Position numbers and translations under genes: made by a program | Source: Amaurobius ferox | Lineage: Eukaryota; Arthropoda; Arachnida; Araneae; Amaurobiidae | Direction: 5' to 3' | DNA length: 64,000 nt | Assembly (NCBI GenBank): GCA_951213105.1 | Contig: OX578133.1 | Span: forward strand, 141,229,313-141,293,312 | Shown here: positions 20,231-31,022 of the stretch, in pieces | Numbering within the stretch: position 1 is the stretch's first letter | How the letters are laid out: every line of letters starts with the position of its first letter | Notes under the pieces: model-generated | Databases searched by the model: none | Seen by the model: the letters and a program-made list of their open reading frames with translations, nothing else | What the model was told of the DNA's origin: nothing

Positions 20231-23200
20231 AAAAAAAATCATCTGCTAATTTTAGCAGTTTGGTGGAATTGGCTTTAGTTGTTAGCAACTGCTATTTGGC
20301 AATAGTAACTTAGCTGCAGTGGAAATTAGCTGCCAAGTTAATAGCAATGCATCACTAATTAATATCAAAAACAAAAACTACAATTTTATTATATCTGTTT
20401 TCAGGATATACAACACAAACTATTTGTAAAACCAGAGGGGATGACTCTTTTTATTCCCCTTCTCCTGCTTTCACTTAAATTGTGCCAGCCTTCAATATAG
20501 AGTATAGAACAGAACTGAATATCAGAGCAAGTGAACCCACAACATGACTGCCAAATACACTTCCTATCATTCATAATAATAATAAATACAAAAAAAAAAA
20601 AAACTGTCATTTCCAGTATGAAGAACATTCCAGTTTTTAATACAGTACTTAAAATAGTAAGTGAAATCCCATTTTGTTCATATTGCTCATTAAATTACTA
20701 AGCTATATCGGGAAGGTTTTTTTTTTAACATTTCCAACAAAAATTATAGTACATTGAAATAAATAAATAAACCTCACAAAACTCCTTGAAGGAGGAAAAT
20801 TAAAGAAATTGAATTTTCGAATTAAAATTTAAAGTTGAAATAAAAGTATGTAGTAATTTATTTTATACAAGATTATTAAGTTCCGAAGTCTCTAAACTTC
20901 AACCTAGTGAAATCAATCACTATGTGGCCCTACCAGCCAAAGCATTAAATTTAATTTTTAATCACCACAGAAAACTGGAAAGAACTAAAATAATTAAAAA
21001 TAGGAACACTGGAATGTAAATAAGAACAATTAAATTTTCCATAAAAATATTTATTATAGACAATTTATTTAGGTTCACATTATGTAAATGTTATTTGGAA
21101 TTCAATATAGATAGTATCAATGGATAGATAATTAAAAATATATGGCGCCTTTATAGATTAAATAGTATATGCAAGATATTGAATCCAGCAAAAAAAAAAA
21201 AAAAAAAAATCAGACTTGAAATAATCCCTATTGTGCAAGATATTGAATCCAGCAACCAAATAAATTATAACTTGAAATAATCTCTACAGTTTGTAGGTGG
21301 AACTGCAGAGTGATCACACAGATAGGATAATGACCATCAGTGGTGTCTGTAGCAGATCTGACAGTTTAACAACTCTATTCAATTGAATACTCGTCAAAAA
21401 GTTGGAGTTACAAGCATATACTAAAAGGTAAATTTCCATCTTGCTCCCTTCACTAATTTCAGGCAGTGAAGAAATTTTTAGAATCAATGTGTATTCTTTC
21501 CTTAAGGGCTGGAGAATTCGAAAAACGCATCACAAGCAATTCCAGGTTTAAGTGTCAGTATCAATTGGCAATGAGACATCTTCCCTATAGTAGACTGGCA
21601 CACCCTTCATCAGCTCAGCCTATAATCAAATTCCAGAAAGGTTATGTCAAAGGTTGCCATTTTGAACAGTCTAGTATAGACATAACAGCAAAATTTTGAG
21701 TTCGAAATCAGGAGAATGGCCTTTTAAAGATATAGTTTTGAGCTTAAGAATGCTGCATCGCAAGCAACAGTTTTTCAACAGCATATACACTTGGCATCAA
21801 TACCTAATCTGAGAAAAAATGGTGCACACTGAAAGAAGTTATAATCCCAAGAAGGTTTTTTTATTAAAGTTTATAATTGGGCAAAATACAATAAGATTCT
21901 ACCATTGGTCTGCTTGAACTCGGTCTGCTTGACAGATGGGGAGTCCCGGGAAAAGATTAGACCATCATTGTTACAAAATTGCACTGAAAGCAGTGGTTTT
22001 TGCAACTGTTTCTCCTAATGTTATAATATTCTTGGGTGACCATTATTAACACATGGGCAAACAAACTGATGAGATATAATTTCAATCAGATCCTGAGAAA
22101 ACATTTCCTGAATGTGTACATGTAGGTAATGGATAGGAAAAATATTTTTAAAATGAATATTATTGAGGCTATAGAAATATAAAAGCATTCATTAAAATCA
22201 GGCTGTTCCTGCATTCCAATATTGAAATTTCGTATGAAATACAAGATATGATACACTAATTATATAGGGAGGTTTACTTTCAGTAAATTTAGAAAGGAAA
22301 ATTAGAAAAAGGTCAAAAATGAGCTGCAAGACTAATTTCAGTCTCATAGCTAAAAGCATTTATAAATCTTAAAACACAACCAACTTCTTAGATCTTCCTC
22401 TTTTTATTGATGTCATTGGAATATGCTAGTATAATAGCAACAGCAAGATAACTAAACATATCTCTAACAGTTCTATTATAAAACCTAGAGTTCTCTTGAA
22501 CAAAAACATTCATATGAAAATATATCTGTTCCACTACTGGCTATGGATTAAGTGAGACATGCATATATATAGTACATAGGAACATAATTGGATGAAAATA
22601 AACAGAGCAGTTAGTCATAAATATATAGCATACATTATCAGGTAGGTATAAATATTTAATATACTCAACTAAATTGAATTTGAAATCAATTTTCTAATTC
22701 ATCTAATGATTTGGCTAAGAACTATATATTTTTCAATTACCAACATGTAAAACTGATAACTAATGTAAGTAACTATGAATAATTTCGTTCTGTTTTAAAA
22801 AATCTGTTAAAAAATGATACAATGTTTTATTAGAGAAGTGTTTCCTTTTTTCCTGATATAATGCCAAAGACTTGACAAACAGTTAACATTAGTGATTTTT
22901 TTTTTTTTTTTAATTATGATAAAGTTGCTGTCTTAGGAGCTAAAGCTGTAATGGTTTGATATCATACAAAAAGGGGGAAAATAACATTTAAAAGATTTAT
23001 GTGGTGTATCTGGCAATGCCATCTGATTCTAGTGTTTACTTTAATGTATCTCCCAACCTCAGCAGGCCATGAACCATGGCAAGCAATCTTATATTTAAAA
23101 TTTTATATTATTAAAATATTAATTCTATGACAAACATTCTTTATATACAACTCTCTACAGAACCTTTTACTGGGGGTAAGAAGCCAAAGATTTCATTGAT

Positions 23201-23863
23201 TAACCCTCCCCCCCCCCTCACCTGCAACTTAATATTGTTTCCTACTTGTAGAATTATTTCCTAATCTTACTTACTGTATTATAAATATAATAACTTAAAG
23301 TAAATAAGTTGCTTTGATGTCTTTAATGCAGGTACCTCAACGAATTATTATATATATTTAAAATTTATTTGAACAAAATGACCAATTTTATTTGTAGCTA
23401 GAGGAATATAATTCCTAATGAACTGTTTAAGAAATTTGATATTTAAGTTCATTTTGATTTCAAAATTTCTGCAATGCCATAAGTGTTGTTTTTGTTAAAA
23501 AAATGTCAACTTGAGATTTTAGAAATTAATTTTTACAAAATAATTTTAATTAGCTGTTTGCTAAATCTACTTAGATGTCAAATCTGTTCATATTTGGTAA
23601 TATTCAATCAGAAGAAAGTAATACATATATTTTAGTTACTGTCTTTGGATATTGAGTCAGCATTTTATTGGCAGGATAACATTTTTGTTAAAACTATCAA
23701 AGGAGAAATCCCCTGAAATTTAAATTCCAATTTAATCACCTAATTAAAAATTCAAATGTGAAACACTTCGAAGTTATTAAACATAATAAGTAAAATTATG
23801 CAAACAACAAAGAAGAATATTTTACAAATGGTGCAGACAAATACCTCTGAGAAAGTATCTTAC
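20231..23863. other. Long intronic stretch, no gene recognised
   Basis: AT-rich and unremarkable. There is one local doublet (GCAAGATATTGAATCCAGCA at about 21171 and 21235, with similar following sequence), poly-A/T runs at 21189 and 22897, and a C-run at 23209. Frames at 20401-20628 and 21466-21699 show no domain. Confidence 0.45.
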
Positions 23864-23896
23864 CTGCATTTTCTTTTTCAGAATACTTATCATTTT
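23864..23896 (-). CDS. BRCT-domain gene, 33-base micro-exon
   Basis: A TATTTCCTTTAG acceptor and a near-perfect GTAAGATA donor bound 33 bases. With the carried G it reads ENDKYSEKENA, charged and open, again phase 1 in and out. It is very short for an exon, but both splice signals are strong and the phase matches its neighbours. Confidence 0.6.
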
Positions 23897-24149
23897 CTAA
23901 AGGAAATAAGAAAAACTTTATATTACTAAGAGTCCAGTAAACAAAGGATTACATGCAAAACAAATTTTCCCAAGTCCAATACTTGGTACACATATTCATT
24001 TCGTCATTCTGTAATGAACATACTAAAAGTTTCTGGAATTACAAGTCATGCTACAGTGCTATCTTGAAAAATTGTATTACACTTTTGTCCCTAACAGTTT
24101 GCAATCATAACATGGCAATTTTGGAATTTGTTAAAAATTCAAACTACAT
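23897..24149. other. Intron flank, no feature
   Basis: AT-rich intron sequence up to the hAT insertion. The 66-codon frame here has no recognisable domain. Confidence 0.4.
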
Positions 24150-24775
24150 ATAATGACCACTGGCGGTGAAGCCATAGGGCAAGGGGGGGGGGCGCTGTTG
24201 CTCCCTCTAAGATTCTGAACTGGGGCAATGCTCCCTAAAATTTAAATATATATACTGCTAAAAATTTATAGTTTCTCCTCCACACGGAAAATAATAAAAG
24301 CTTAAAGAAAAATTGAGTTGCCACATATCTTTTTCTTGGGGAAACTGTCTAGATGATTAAGACGAAAAACAAACTATTTCTTTCTCTTGTTCTCCAGTAT
24401 CTTTTCAAAGCACACGTTATTATGTGGTAAAGCATCAGATGCGAACCAAAAATAATTATTCCAGACTAAATATCTAAACAATATTACTTGCAGCTACCGC
24501 TAGACCAGGCGTCACTCCAAGCCAAGTGTATAATACAAACCAAAACTTACATCAGAATAAAATCAAAAGTAGGTAAATGTATGAATGCTTAGATTTAGTA
24601 TAGTTTTCAAGTTGTTAATATGAGCTAAAGTTTGAAGTTTAAACGAAATAGAAATCAAAATGACTAAGTAAGAGATACAGTACGCGACCTCTTATCCGGC
24701 GTTCCAATATCCGGACTCTCCCAAAACTGGAATACGGCAAAATAATGCCAAATTCTGCACCAACAAGTGATTATT

Positions 24776-24860
24776 TGCTAAATATTGCGCCAAATAGCGA
24801 TTTTTTTTTAAATCCCGCCAAATAGCGATTTTTTTTTAAAAATCCCGCCAAATGCTTTTT
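24776..24860 (+). repeat. Short tandem repeat in the pogo-like element
   Basis: About three units of GCGCCAAATAGCGATTTTTT / TCCCGCCAAATAGCGATTTT, length about 28-30. Confidence 0.7.
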
Positions 24861-25287
24861 TGCTTTAATTAGCAATATCAATAAAAAAAAATGTATTGAA
24901 ACCTACTATTTTAGAGGATTTGAAATAGGACGCACAAGCCGCGAACGAAATTCAAAATTCCCGCGCACACTTTCCGCCGCTGATTCTTCTTCAATTTCGA
25001 AAACGAATGCGAGGAATTCTCGCGATAGCGAATGAAAATATTCCATGGATCATGTTTTTTTCGAGAAGTTCCACAATTCCTCTTTTCCGGAAAACATCCG
25101 AAGTAGCATAGTTTTTCCCAAAAATTTCCTAAGCGGCTGCATCCGGCCATCACCCCCGATAGTAGCTCTCGGAGATGATTCGGCACGGGCGAGACCGTCA
25201 CATTGACGGCGAGACGCGTCATTCTATTCTTCACTAGCTTCGGATAAGTCTCCTGTATAGTATATAGGCACAGTGGTATATAGGAGT

Positions 25288-25351
25288 CGCGACTTGTCCG
25301 TAACTAACTCCTGTATAGTATAATACAGGAGTTAGTTACGGACAAGTCGCG
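25288..25351. repeat. Perfect 28-bp inverted repeat with 8-base loop
   Basis: CGCGACTTGTCCGTAACTAA runs into CTCCTGTA (25288-25315). After the loop TAGTATAA (25316-25323) comes the exact reverse complement (25324-25351). A related CTCCTGTATAGTATA stretch lies just upstream at 25250. It can form a cruciform in DNA or a strong RNA hairpin. Confidence 0.97.
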
Positions 25352-26190
25352 GCAAGGTGATTTTTTAATGGCATTTCATTTTTTTCTGGGTGTATAGGGC
25401 AGAGCACACTAGGCACAAAGGTTTCGATTTTTCCGAATTCGTTACATTTTCTTTTCTGCTCTTTGTTCCGGGACTTTGATTTTCGGTAAAAGTATTACAA
25501 CTTTTTTGCTAGAAATATCCCGATATCGCTAAAGAAATCCCACGCTCTTCAAACGCGATGTGCCGTGCAGAATTTACACTATTTTGCACAATTTAATAAA
25601 CATTTATTGGAAAAGATGAAAAAAAAAAGAGTCATCAGCGCATTTACAAGAGGATAGAAAGTACGTTTAAGTAAGGAATTCCCGAAATTAATGAGAGTTA
25701 ACTTTTGCCGAAATCCAGAAAAAAGTATAGCAGCTATAAAATGTCATTCAGGGCCTTCTGATTGATCTCTTTAAATACTTAACCTAAGCACTAAACTTGT
25801 CATTTTCTCAGGAAAATCAATTTTTTTTTTCATCTCCGTGGAAATATACACATCTTCAATATTTTAAAAAACGTTGATGGAATTCCAAGATCAAAATCAT
25901 TTTCAATTAAATCCTATTATTTGAATGAAAATGGCTATTTTGGACCGAAAATTGACCCTAGCAAAATGTTCCATGTTACATTTATTAATTAGTAATTTAT
26001 AGAAGACAGTTTAGCAATATCGCGAAATTTTTATTTAAACACGATCGCCGGTATATTTCGTTTTATTTTTAAATATTTTCCATTTTTTCAATCTGCTTCC
26101 ATCCACTAATATTTTTATATTTTTTGTGCTTTTTATGCTGGGATATTATCTTTTAAACATATTGTTGGTGAAAATGAGATATATGTTTAG

Positions 26191-26427
26191 GATAACGAAA
26201 TTAAAATTTTTTTATTTATTCAGGCATTTAGAATTATAAGGCGTATTAGAAATACATTTGAAGAGCATAAATTAGAATTTGATATATTTGCACCCATAGT
26301 TGAATATCTCATTTCAATTAAAAATGAACATCCTTCTCATCTTAATTTTATTAAAAGTACTTTAAAATATATGAACAAAGGTGCTTCTGCCAAAATATTA
26401 GATGAATATGGTGAGGGCCCACTTTAG
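26191..26427 (+). CDS. Ankyrin-like open frame, possible captured exon
   Basis: An open frame without ATG runs to a TAG at 26427. A strong acceptor-like TTTTTTTATTTATTCAG ends at 26223; from there 67 codons read AFRIIRRIRNTFEEHKLEFD, FAPIVEYLISIKNEHPSH and NKGASAKILDEYGEGPL. The last part fits the ankyrin-repeat pattern (NKGAxxxxxDxxGxTPL). It lies inside the pogo-like element with a GC-rich block upstream in the same direction. It could be a captured gene fragment or a chance frame. No ortholog is recognised. Confidence 0.35.
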   Translation, partial: DNEIKIFLFIQAFRIIRRIRNTFEEHKLEFDIFAPIVEYLISIKNEHPSHLNFIKSTLKYMNKGASAKILDEYGEGPL

Positions 26428-26747
26428 TTGAAATGTTAAAAAAAAAAAAGACTTCTAATAACTACCCTGAATAATCAACTTTTTTCAGACATTTTTTTCT
26501 TTCAAAAATTTTCTTAATCACTAAATTTGATACTATAATTACATGTAATTTGCATTTTAGTTAACCCATATAGATTGTAAAAAAGCTTTTTTTAATACAT
26601 TTATGTTTTTAAAATGAATTATAATTTTTTATAACGACATTTGAGACCATTCCAGTAAGTTTCAGAAAAAGTGTTCCGAATTACGGAAAAACCCCTTATC
26701 CAGAATGCCTGAAGTCCCAAGCATTCCGGATAATAGATCCTGTACTG

Positions 26748-27112
26748 TATAAGGTTGTATAAGGCTGTAAAGTAATGTATAAGGTTGAAGAGACAGATAT
26801 ATAGAAATGATAAGTTAAGAAATGTATTTCTATTTGTGATTATTTAATTATATGTTCGATTTTACTAACACCCTGGTCAGGTACTGAAATTGTGTGAAAC
26901 GATTTGTTAATTTTTAAGGAGATCATTAGATTTGTATATTGATAGGAAAGTAGGAAACATAAATTTCCATGTTTAACTGAATTTTCTAGATTTTATTTAC
27001 ATAATACAAAAGTATGATAAACATTATATTTGAAGAGTCAGTACACCTGCAGTGACATCCCAAAATTTTTGGAGGTCCCAAACGAGTTTATGGTGAGTCA
27101 TCCTCTTCTCCA
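26748..27112. other. hAT interior flank, no gene
   Basis: AT-rich DNA between the pogo-like element and a SINE. Nothing recognised. Confidence 0.4.
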
Positions 27113-27292
27113 TGGAGTATGAGCATGTTAAATCTGTAGGTCCAAAAGTCCTTCTGAAAGGTGGTGGGTTTGGGGAAGGATGCTACGGTTCTTGTGAATA
27201 CCACCACCATTGGATTTCGATCTAAATTGAAGGACACTATTCCGACTGTTCAAACAGTTGCCAAACTGTTTAAGTCAGCCGGTCTGGGTATT
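27113..27292 (+). mobile_element. Old, diverged SINE copy
   Basis: GGAGTATGAGCATGTTAAAT, GTCCAAAAGTCCTTCTGAAA, GGTTTGGGGAAGG and CCGGTCTGGGTA follow the order of the SINE body with about 25% mismatch. Head and clear tail are missing. Confidence 0.65.
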
Positions 27293-27985
27293 TCTCTATA
27301 TTAAAAAGAAACATGGCCGACACCGACTCTAACAAAATAAGCATGTCTAGAGTTTCTTTGTTTCGTATCTCAAAAATTACAGCATACAAAAATATGAAAT
27401 TTGTAATATATATAGGAGGAACACACCGAAATAAACCGTTTTCTGATTTAAGTTTTAGTTTAAAAGATATTTAATGTCAAAAAAAAAAGGAAGAATATTT
27501 GAGTTGCGAGTTAGTGTTCTTTACAGACTAGCAATAGCAAGACCGACAATTTTTGCAAGCATAAACCTATATAGTTGAGTTTTTGTAAAACAGAGCCCTT
27601 TTTTTTAATGTTGATTTAGTTTATGAGTTACTCTATTTTTTATACACTTCTAAAGTGAAAAATGTTCTTTTGTATTGACAAAGATTTAATTGGTCGAGCC
27701 TATTTCCAACTTCTCTCTAATTGGTTGTTGGCAGAAACGCCAAGACTATGTACGTCAAACATGGTAGACTACAAATTTATTTACTATGCTTTTGAGCAAT
27801 GTGGACAATAATGTGCTTTATGTTGAATCTTACAAATGAACAGAGCATTTCACAATTATTCTTGTCATGAACAAATATGGATTAAAGTGTAATTATTATA
27901 GCAGAACAAATATGTCTTTTTGCTGTAAGTATGCAACTGAAAGTTACATTTTTACATATCAGGGCGGGGTGAAAGAGATCCAGGA
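27293..27985. other. hAT interior, no gene
   Basis: AT-rich with no recognisable frame or repeat. Confidence 0.4.
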
Positions 27986-27989
27986 GTTT

Positions 27990-28700
27990 GAAGAGCATAA
28001 ATGAACAAAGAGTGGAGCTTCAACAGCCTAAGGTACTTTACACAAGCCAACAGCCATAGTAGGGGAGACGAAAAAGATTGCGAACTGATCTCTGGCGGTA
28101 AGTAAGCGGTAGTGAACATAGAGCAGAAACCCCCATGATCTATCTGATGGTTGACAATCGTCAGTAAATTGGGGCATAAGATCAGGCGAGTTGTAACAGC
28201 TCATGAAGTAAGTTCCAGGGGTTGGTAAGCGGCGACAAACATGAGGCAGAGCCCCCATGCTCTGGTTATCAATCATAAGTAAGCTGGGGAATAAGGTTCA
28301 ATGAGTTGAAACAGTTAGAAACATGAGTTCTAGGGGTTGATAAGTATAAGCAAACAAGAGACAAAGCTCCTACAGGCATATTATGCCTGTTGTTGTTGTT
28401 GAGACCCAGACCGTCCAACCTACCAGAAAGGTGTAAGGTAACCGTTTGGATGGCTGGGAAGTGCCAACAAATTTAGACCGGAACCCAGTGGGGGAGGCAT
28501 CCACAGGGACCGTACCCTCCTTCCCCTACCACCAACCTCTCAGAAGGACTTACGGACCCACATGTTTAAAGTGATCGTACTCCGCATGAACACGGCGGGT
28601 CTGTGTAACAGGTGTTACGAATTAGTTTAAGAAGTAAACTCTGGCGATTAGGGAGTGTCAGTAAACAGGTGCGGTTATTGAGCTCCATGGGTTGTCCAGC
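27990..28700 (+). repeat. Minisatellite of about 115-125 bp units, interrupted by a SINE
   Basis: Units are marked by TTCCAGGGGTTGGTAAGC-like phrases (about 28088, 28213, 28328), each followed by CAAACATGAGGCAGAGCCCCC-like text. The SINE at 28389-28600 splits the last unit. The 82-codon minus frame at 28028-28276 is a by-product of the repeats. Confidence 0.65.
28389..28600 (-). mobile_element. SINE copy without tRNA head, inside the minisatellite
   Basis: Minus-strand body and (CAA)n tail as in the other copies; it ends at ATGAACACGGCGGG where the full-length copy continues into the tRNA-like head. Closing it joins GCATATTATGCC to TGTGTAACAGG, matching the empty relative at 20.14 kb. Confidence 0.85.
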
Positions 28701-28939
28701 ATTAGCGAAGGAGAAACAAAGGCAGTCATGTGTGCATCAATAATTGAGTGGCACACATTCAGTAGTAGCTGCCCATAATCTTCCAACTAACTGTACAGGA
28801 TGCTAGAAAATTTTGTAAGATAATCAAAGAGGCTTTGGATATAATCCAGGAAATAACCACCCTGCTGTGTTGCTCTACAAAACATATTGCACTTTTTAGC
28901 CATAGTCATTTTTAGCCATAGTCTTGTTAAAAGTACCTT

Positions 28940-29790
28940 GATTTTCAGCTGATTCTCATGAGTCTACATCTACCACTTTAAAACCCTTGTGTCACACCAA
29001 ATGTACTGTCCGAAAGGATTCTATTCAAAGCATTATTTCTAATTATGAAGTTCTTATAGAAAATTAGAGGAACGCCAGCAAATCACAGGACTGATGCATT
29101 AATTCGAGTGGTTTTCTGTCTATTTTGGGTTGAATGTTTGTGTGAAACTGTTTTCGGCAGCAGAAGAGACAAGCAAATAGTTACAATTGAAATCAATATT
29201 CTCAGGAAAAAACAACTTCTATCTATACACTATTGTCATATTTTGAGGGTTTAGGAAACAATAATAGTTTCGACGAATTTTGGAATTTTATTTCTAATTT
29301 ATTTGAGAATTTGACTAATCCACCAATATTGCCACGAATTCATAAAATGCCTAAAAGATACAATGAAGGATTGTTATTCAAACACCAAAGGATTACTTCA
29401 AAAAATAATATTTCGAATAGCTGGATGTTCTAATATCTTCCTTGCGCGAGTGGTTTTTAAATAAGCACATTAAACTTACGGAGAGCTTGGAAAAGTTTAC
29501 TATTACCTGCAGCAAATACCAATGAAATGGGGCTTAGAATCAGAAGAGTTTCAGGATATGCTTAAAAATTACATAAAGAAAGATTGACTAAAAATGCAAA
29601 TGAGTATAGTATGTTACCGAATTTCATAAAATCTTTGGGTGATAAGTATAAACATGATTGAACTTCAAAGAAATTAACAACATTTCTACAATATGCGAAA
29701 TTCTGAAAAGGGACCGTCAATTACCATCAAATACGTTTAGCGAGATACAAAAACTCTTGCAAATATATCTGACTATACCTGTGATGCGAA
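28940..29790 (+). pseudogene. ZMYM1-type hAT transposase relic
   Basis: In shifting frames I see phrases of this family: CLCETVFGS / SAAEETSKQLQ near 29150, then DEFWNFISNLFENLTNPPIL and PRIHKMPKRYNEG (29270-29370), which match the linker of ZMYM1-like hATs, and finally FSEIQKLLQIYLTIPV near 29740, the start of the C-terminal dimerisation region. The SERSFS motif that should follow is lost. Many stops. It supports the hAT identity of the enclosing 24158-31615 element. Confidence 0.6.
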
Positions 29791-29879
29791 AGTACAGAGT
29801 ATGAACTGCACATGTTTTGGGACCTCTAGAACACGAAAATATTATTTTTAGCTTGACGACTGTGTGTGTGTTTGTCTGT

Positions 29880-30300
29880 CTGTACAGTGTGTATCCACTT
29901 TAACTCAAAAACTAATGGATCAAATTTCATAAAATTTAGTAGGTAAGTCACTGGTGCATGACCCTGGTGCTGATTAGTTTTTGGTACGATTCAGGATAAA
30001 AGAACCTGCCTTTTTTTTAAGAAATGGCCTGCAAAAATTGTCTGTATCCACTTTATCTGAAAAACTAATCAACCAAATGTCACAAAATTTGTTAAATAAG
30101 TCACTAGTGGGTTACCCTGGTGCTGATTAGATTTTGGTAAGATTAGAAATAAAAGAACCTGCTTTTTTCTTTTGCGAAATGACCCCAGAAAATTGTATGT
30201 ATCAACTCTAGCGGAGAAACTAATAAACCAAATTTTACAAAATTTGGTAGATAAGTAGTTTGCATGTTTCTTTGATGTTGGCAAGCTTTTGGTATGATTC
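29880..30300 (+). repeat. Tandem repeat of about 155-bp units, three copies
   Basis: GTATCCACTTTA recurs at about 29888, 30047 and (as GTATCAACTCTA) 30198, each followed by AAAAACTAATCAACCAAAT, ACAAAATTTGGTA and a GGTGCTGATTAGATTTTGGT-like phrase. A (GT)n stretch precedes the first unit. The 71-codon minus frame here is repeat-derived. Confidence 0.75.
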
Positions 30301-31022
30301 GAACAAAAAGAATCTTACTTTTTTAGCAAAATGGTTCAGAAAACCGTCAAAAAATAAAATAAAATACTACACATGTATCAATTAAATACATGTTTTATAC
30401 ATAATTTTTGATGATGAAATGAATAAGACAAACCCCATTACTTTAAGATGGAAGATGGAGCATTATCGAGATATTTAAGTTTTCTATTTAGGGGAACTAA
30501 AGACGTTTTTCACTGTTGTGAAAAACTATTTAATGAAATTTTTTAAAATTTAGTAGTCATATCCCTTGACAGTTATTCCGATACTCAATAGATTTTGGTA
30601 TGATTCGGAAAAATATAAGCGATTCTTTTTGCAAAATGGCCTGAAAAGTTCATCAAAGTTGATTCGAACAAAAAGAATCTTACTTTTTTAGCAAAATGGC
30701 TCAGAAAACCATCAAAAAATAAAATAAAATACTACACATGTATCAATTAAATACATGTTTTATACATAATTTTTGATGATGAAACGAATAAGACAAACCC
30801 CATTACGTTAAGATGGAAGATGGAGCATTATCGAGATATTTAAGTTTTCTATTTAGGGGAACTAAAGACGTTTTTCACTGTTGTGAAAAACTATTTAATG
30901 AAATTTTTTAAAATTTAGTAGTCACATCCCTTGACAGTTATTCCGATACTCATTAAATTTTTGTATGATTCGGAAAAATATAAGCGATCCTTTTTGCAAA
31001 ATGGCTTGCAAAGTTCATAAAA
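30296..31022 (+). repeat. 365-bp direct duplication
   Basis: GATTCGAACAAAAAGAATCT begins at 30296 and again at 30661. The following 350 bases match with only a handful of substitutions, including CTACACATGTATCAATTAAA and GGGGAACTAAAGACG. The second copy fades near 31020. Confidence 0.9.

Larger units (their letters stand above)
24678..26747. mobile_element. Pogo/Tigger-like element with unusual cargo
   Basis: It lies between TA dinucleotides (24676-24677, 26748-26749). Ends: CAGTACGCGACCTCTTATCC on the left and, inverted, CAGTACAGGATCTATTATCC on the right, each followed by CGG and a second internal TCCGGA/TCTGGAT repeat, as in pogo/Tigger elements. No pogo transposase (helix-turn-helix, CENP-B, DDE) is visible. 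Instead it holds a GC-richer block (24.93-25.35 kb), a perfect hairpin and an ankyrin-like open frame, so it is non-autonomous and may carry captured DNA. Confidence 0.75.

Noticed and set aside
28028..28276. 82-codon minus frame with Cys/Pro-rich sequence
   Set aside because: Product of the minisatellite units; no start context or domain.
30000..31020. Direct repeats as a CRISPR-like array
   Set aside because: Units are 155 or 365 bp, adjacent without unique spacers; ordinary eukaryotic tandem repeats.
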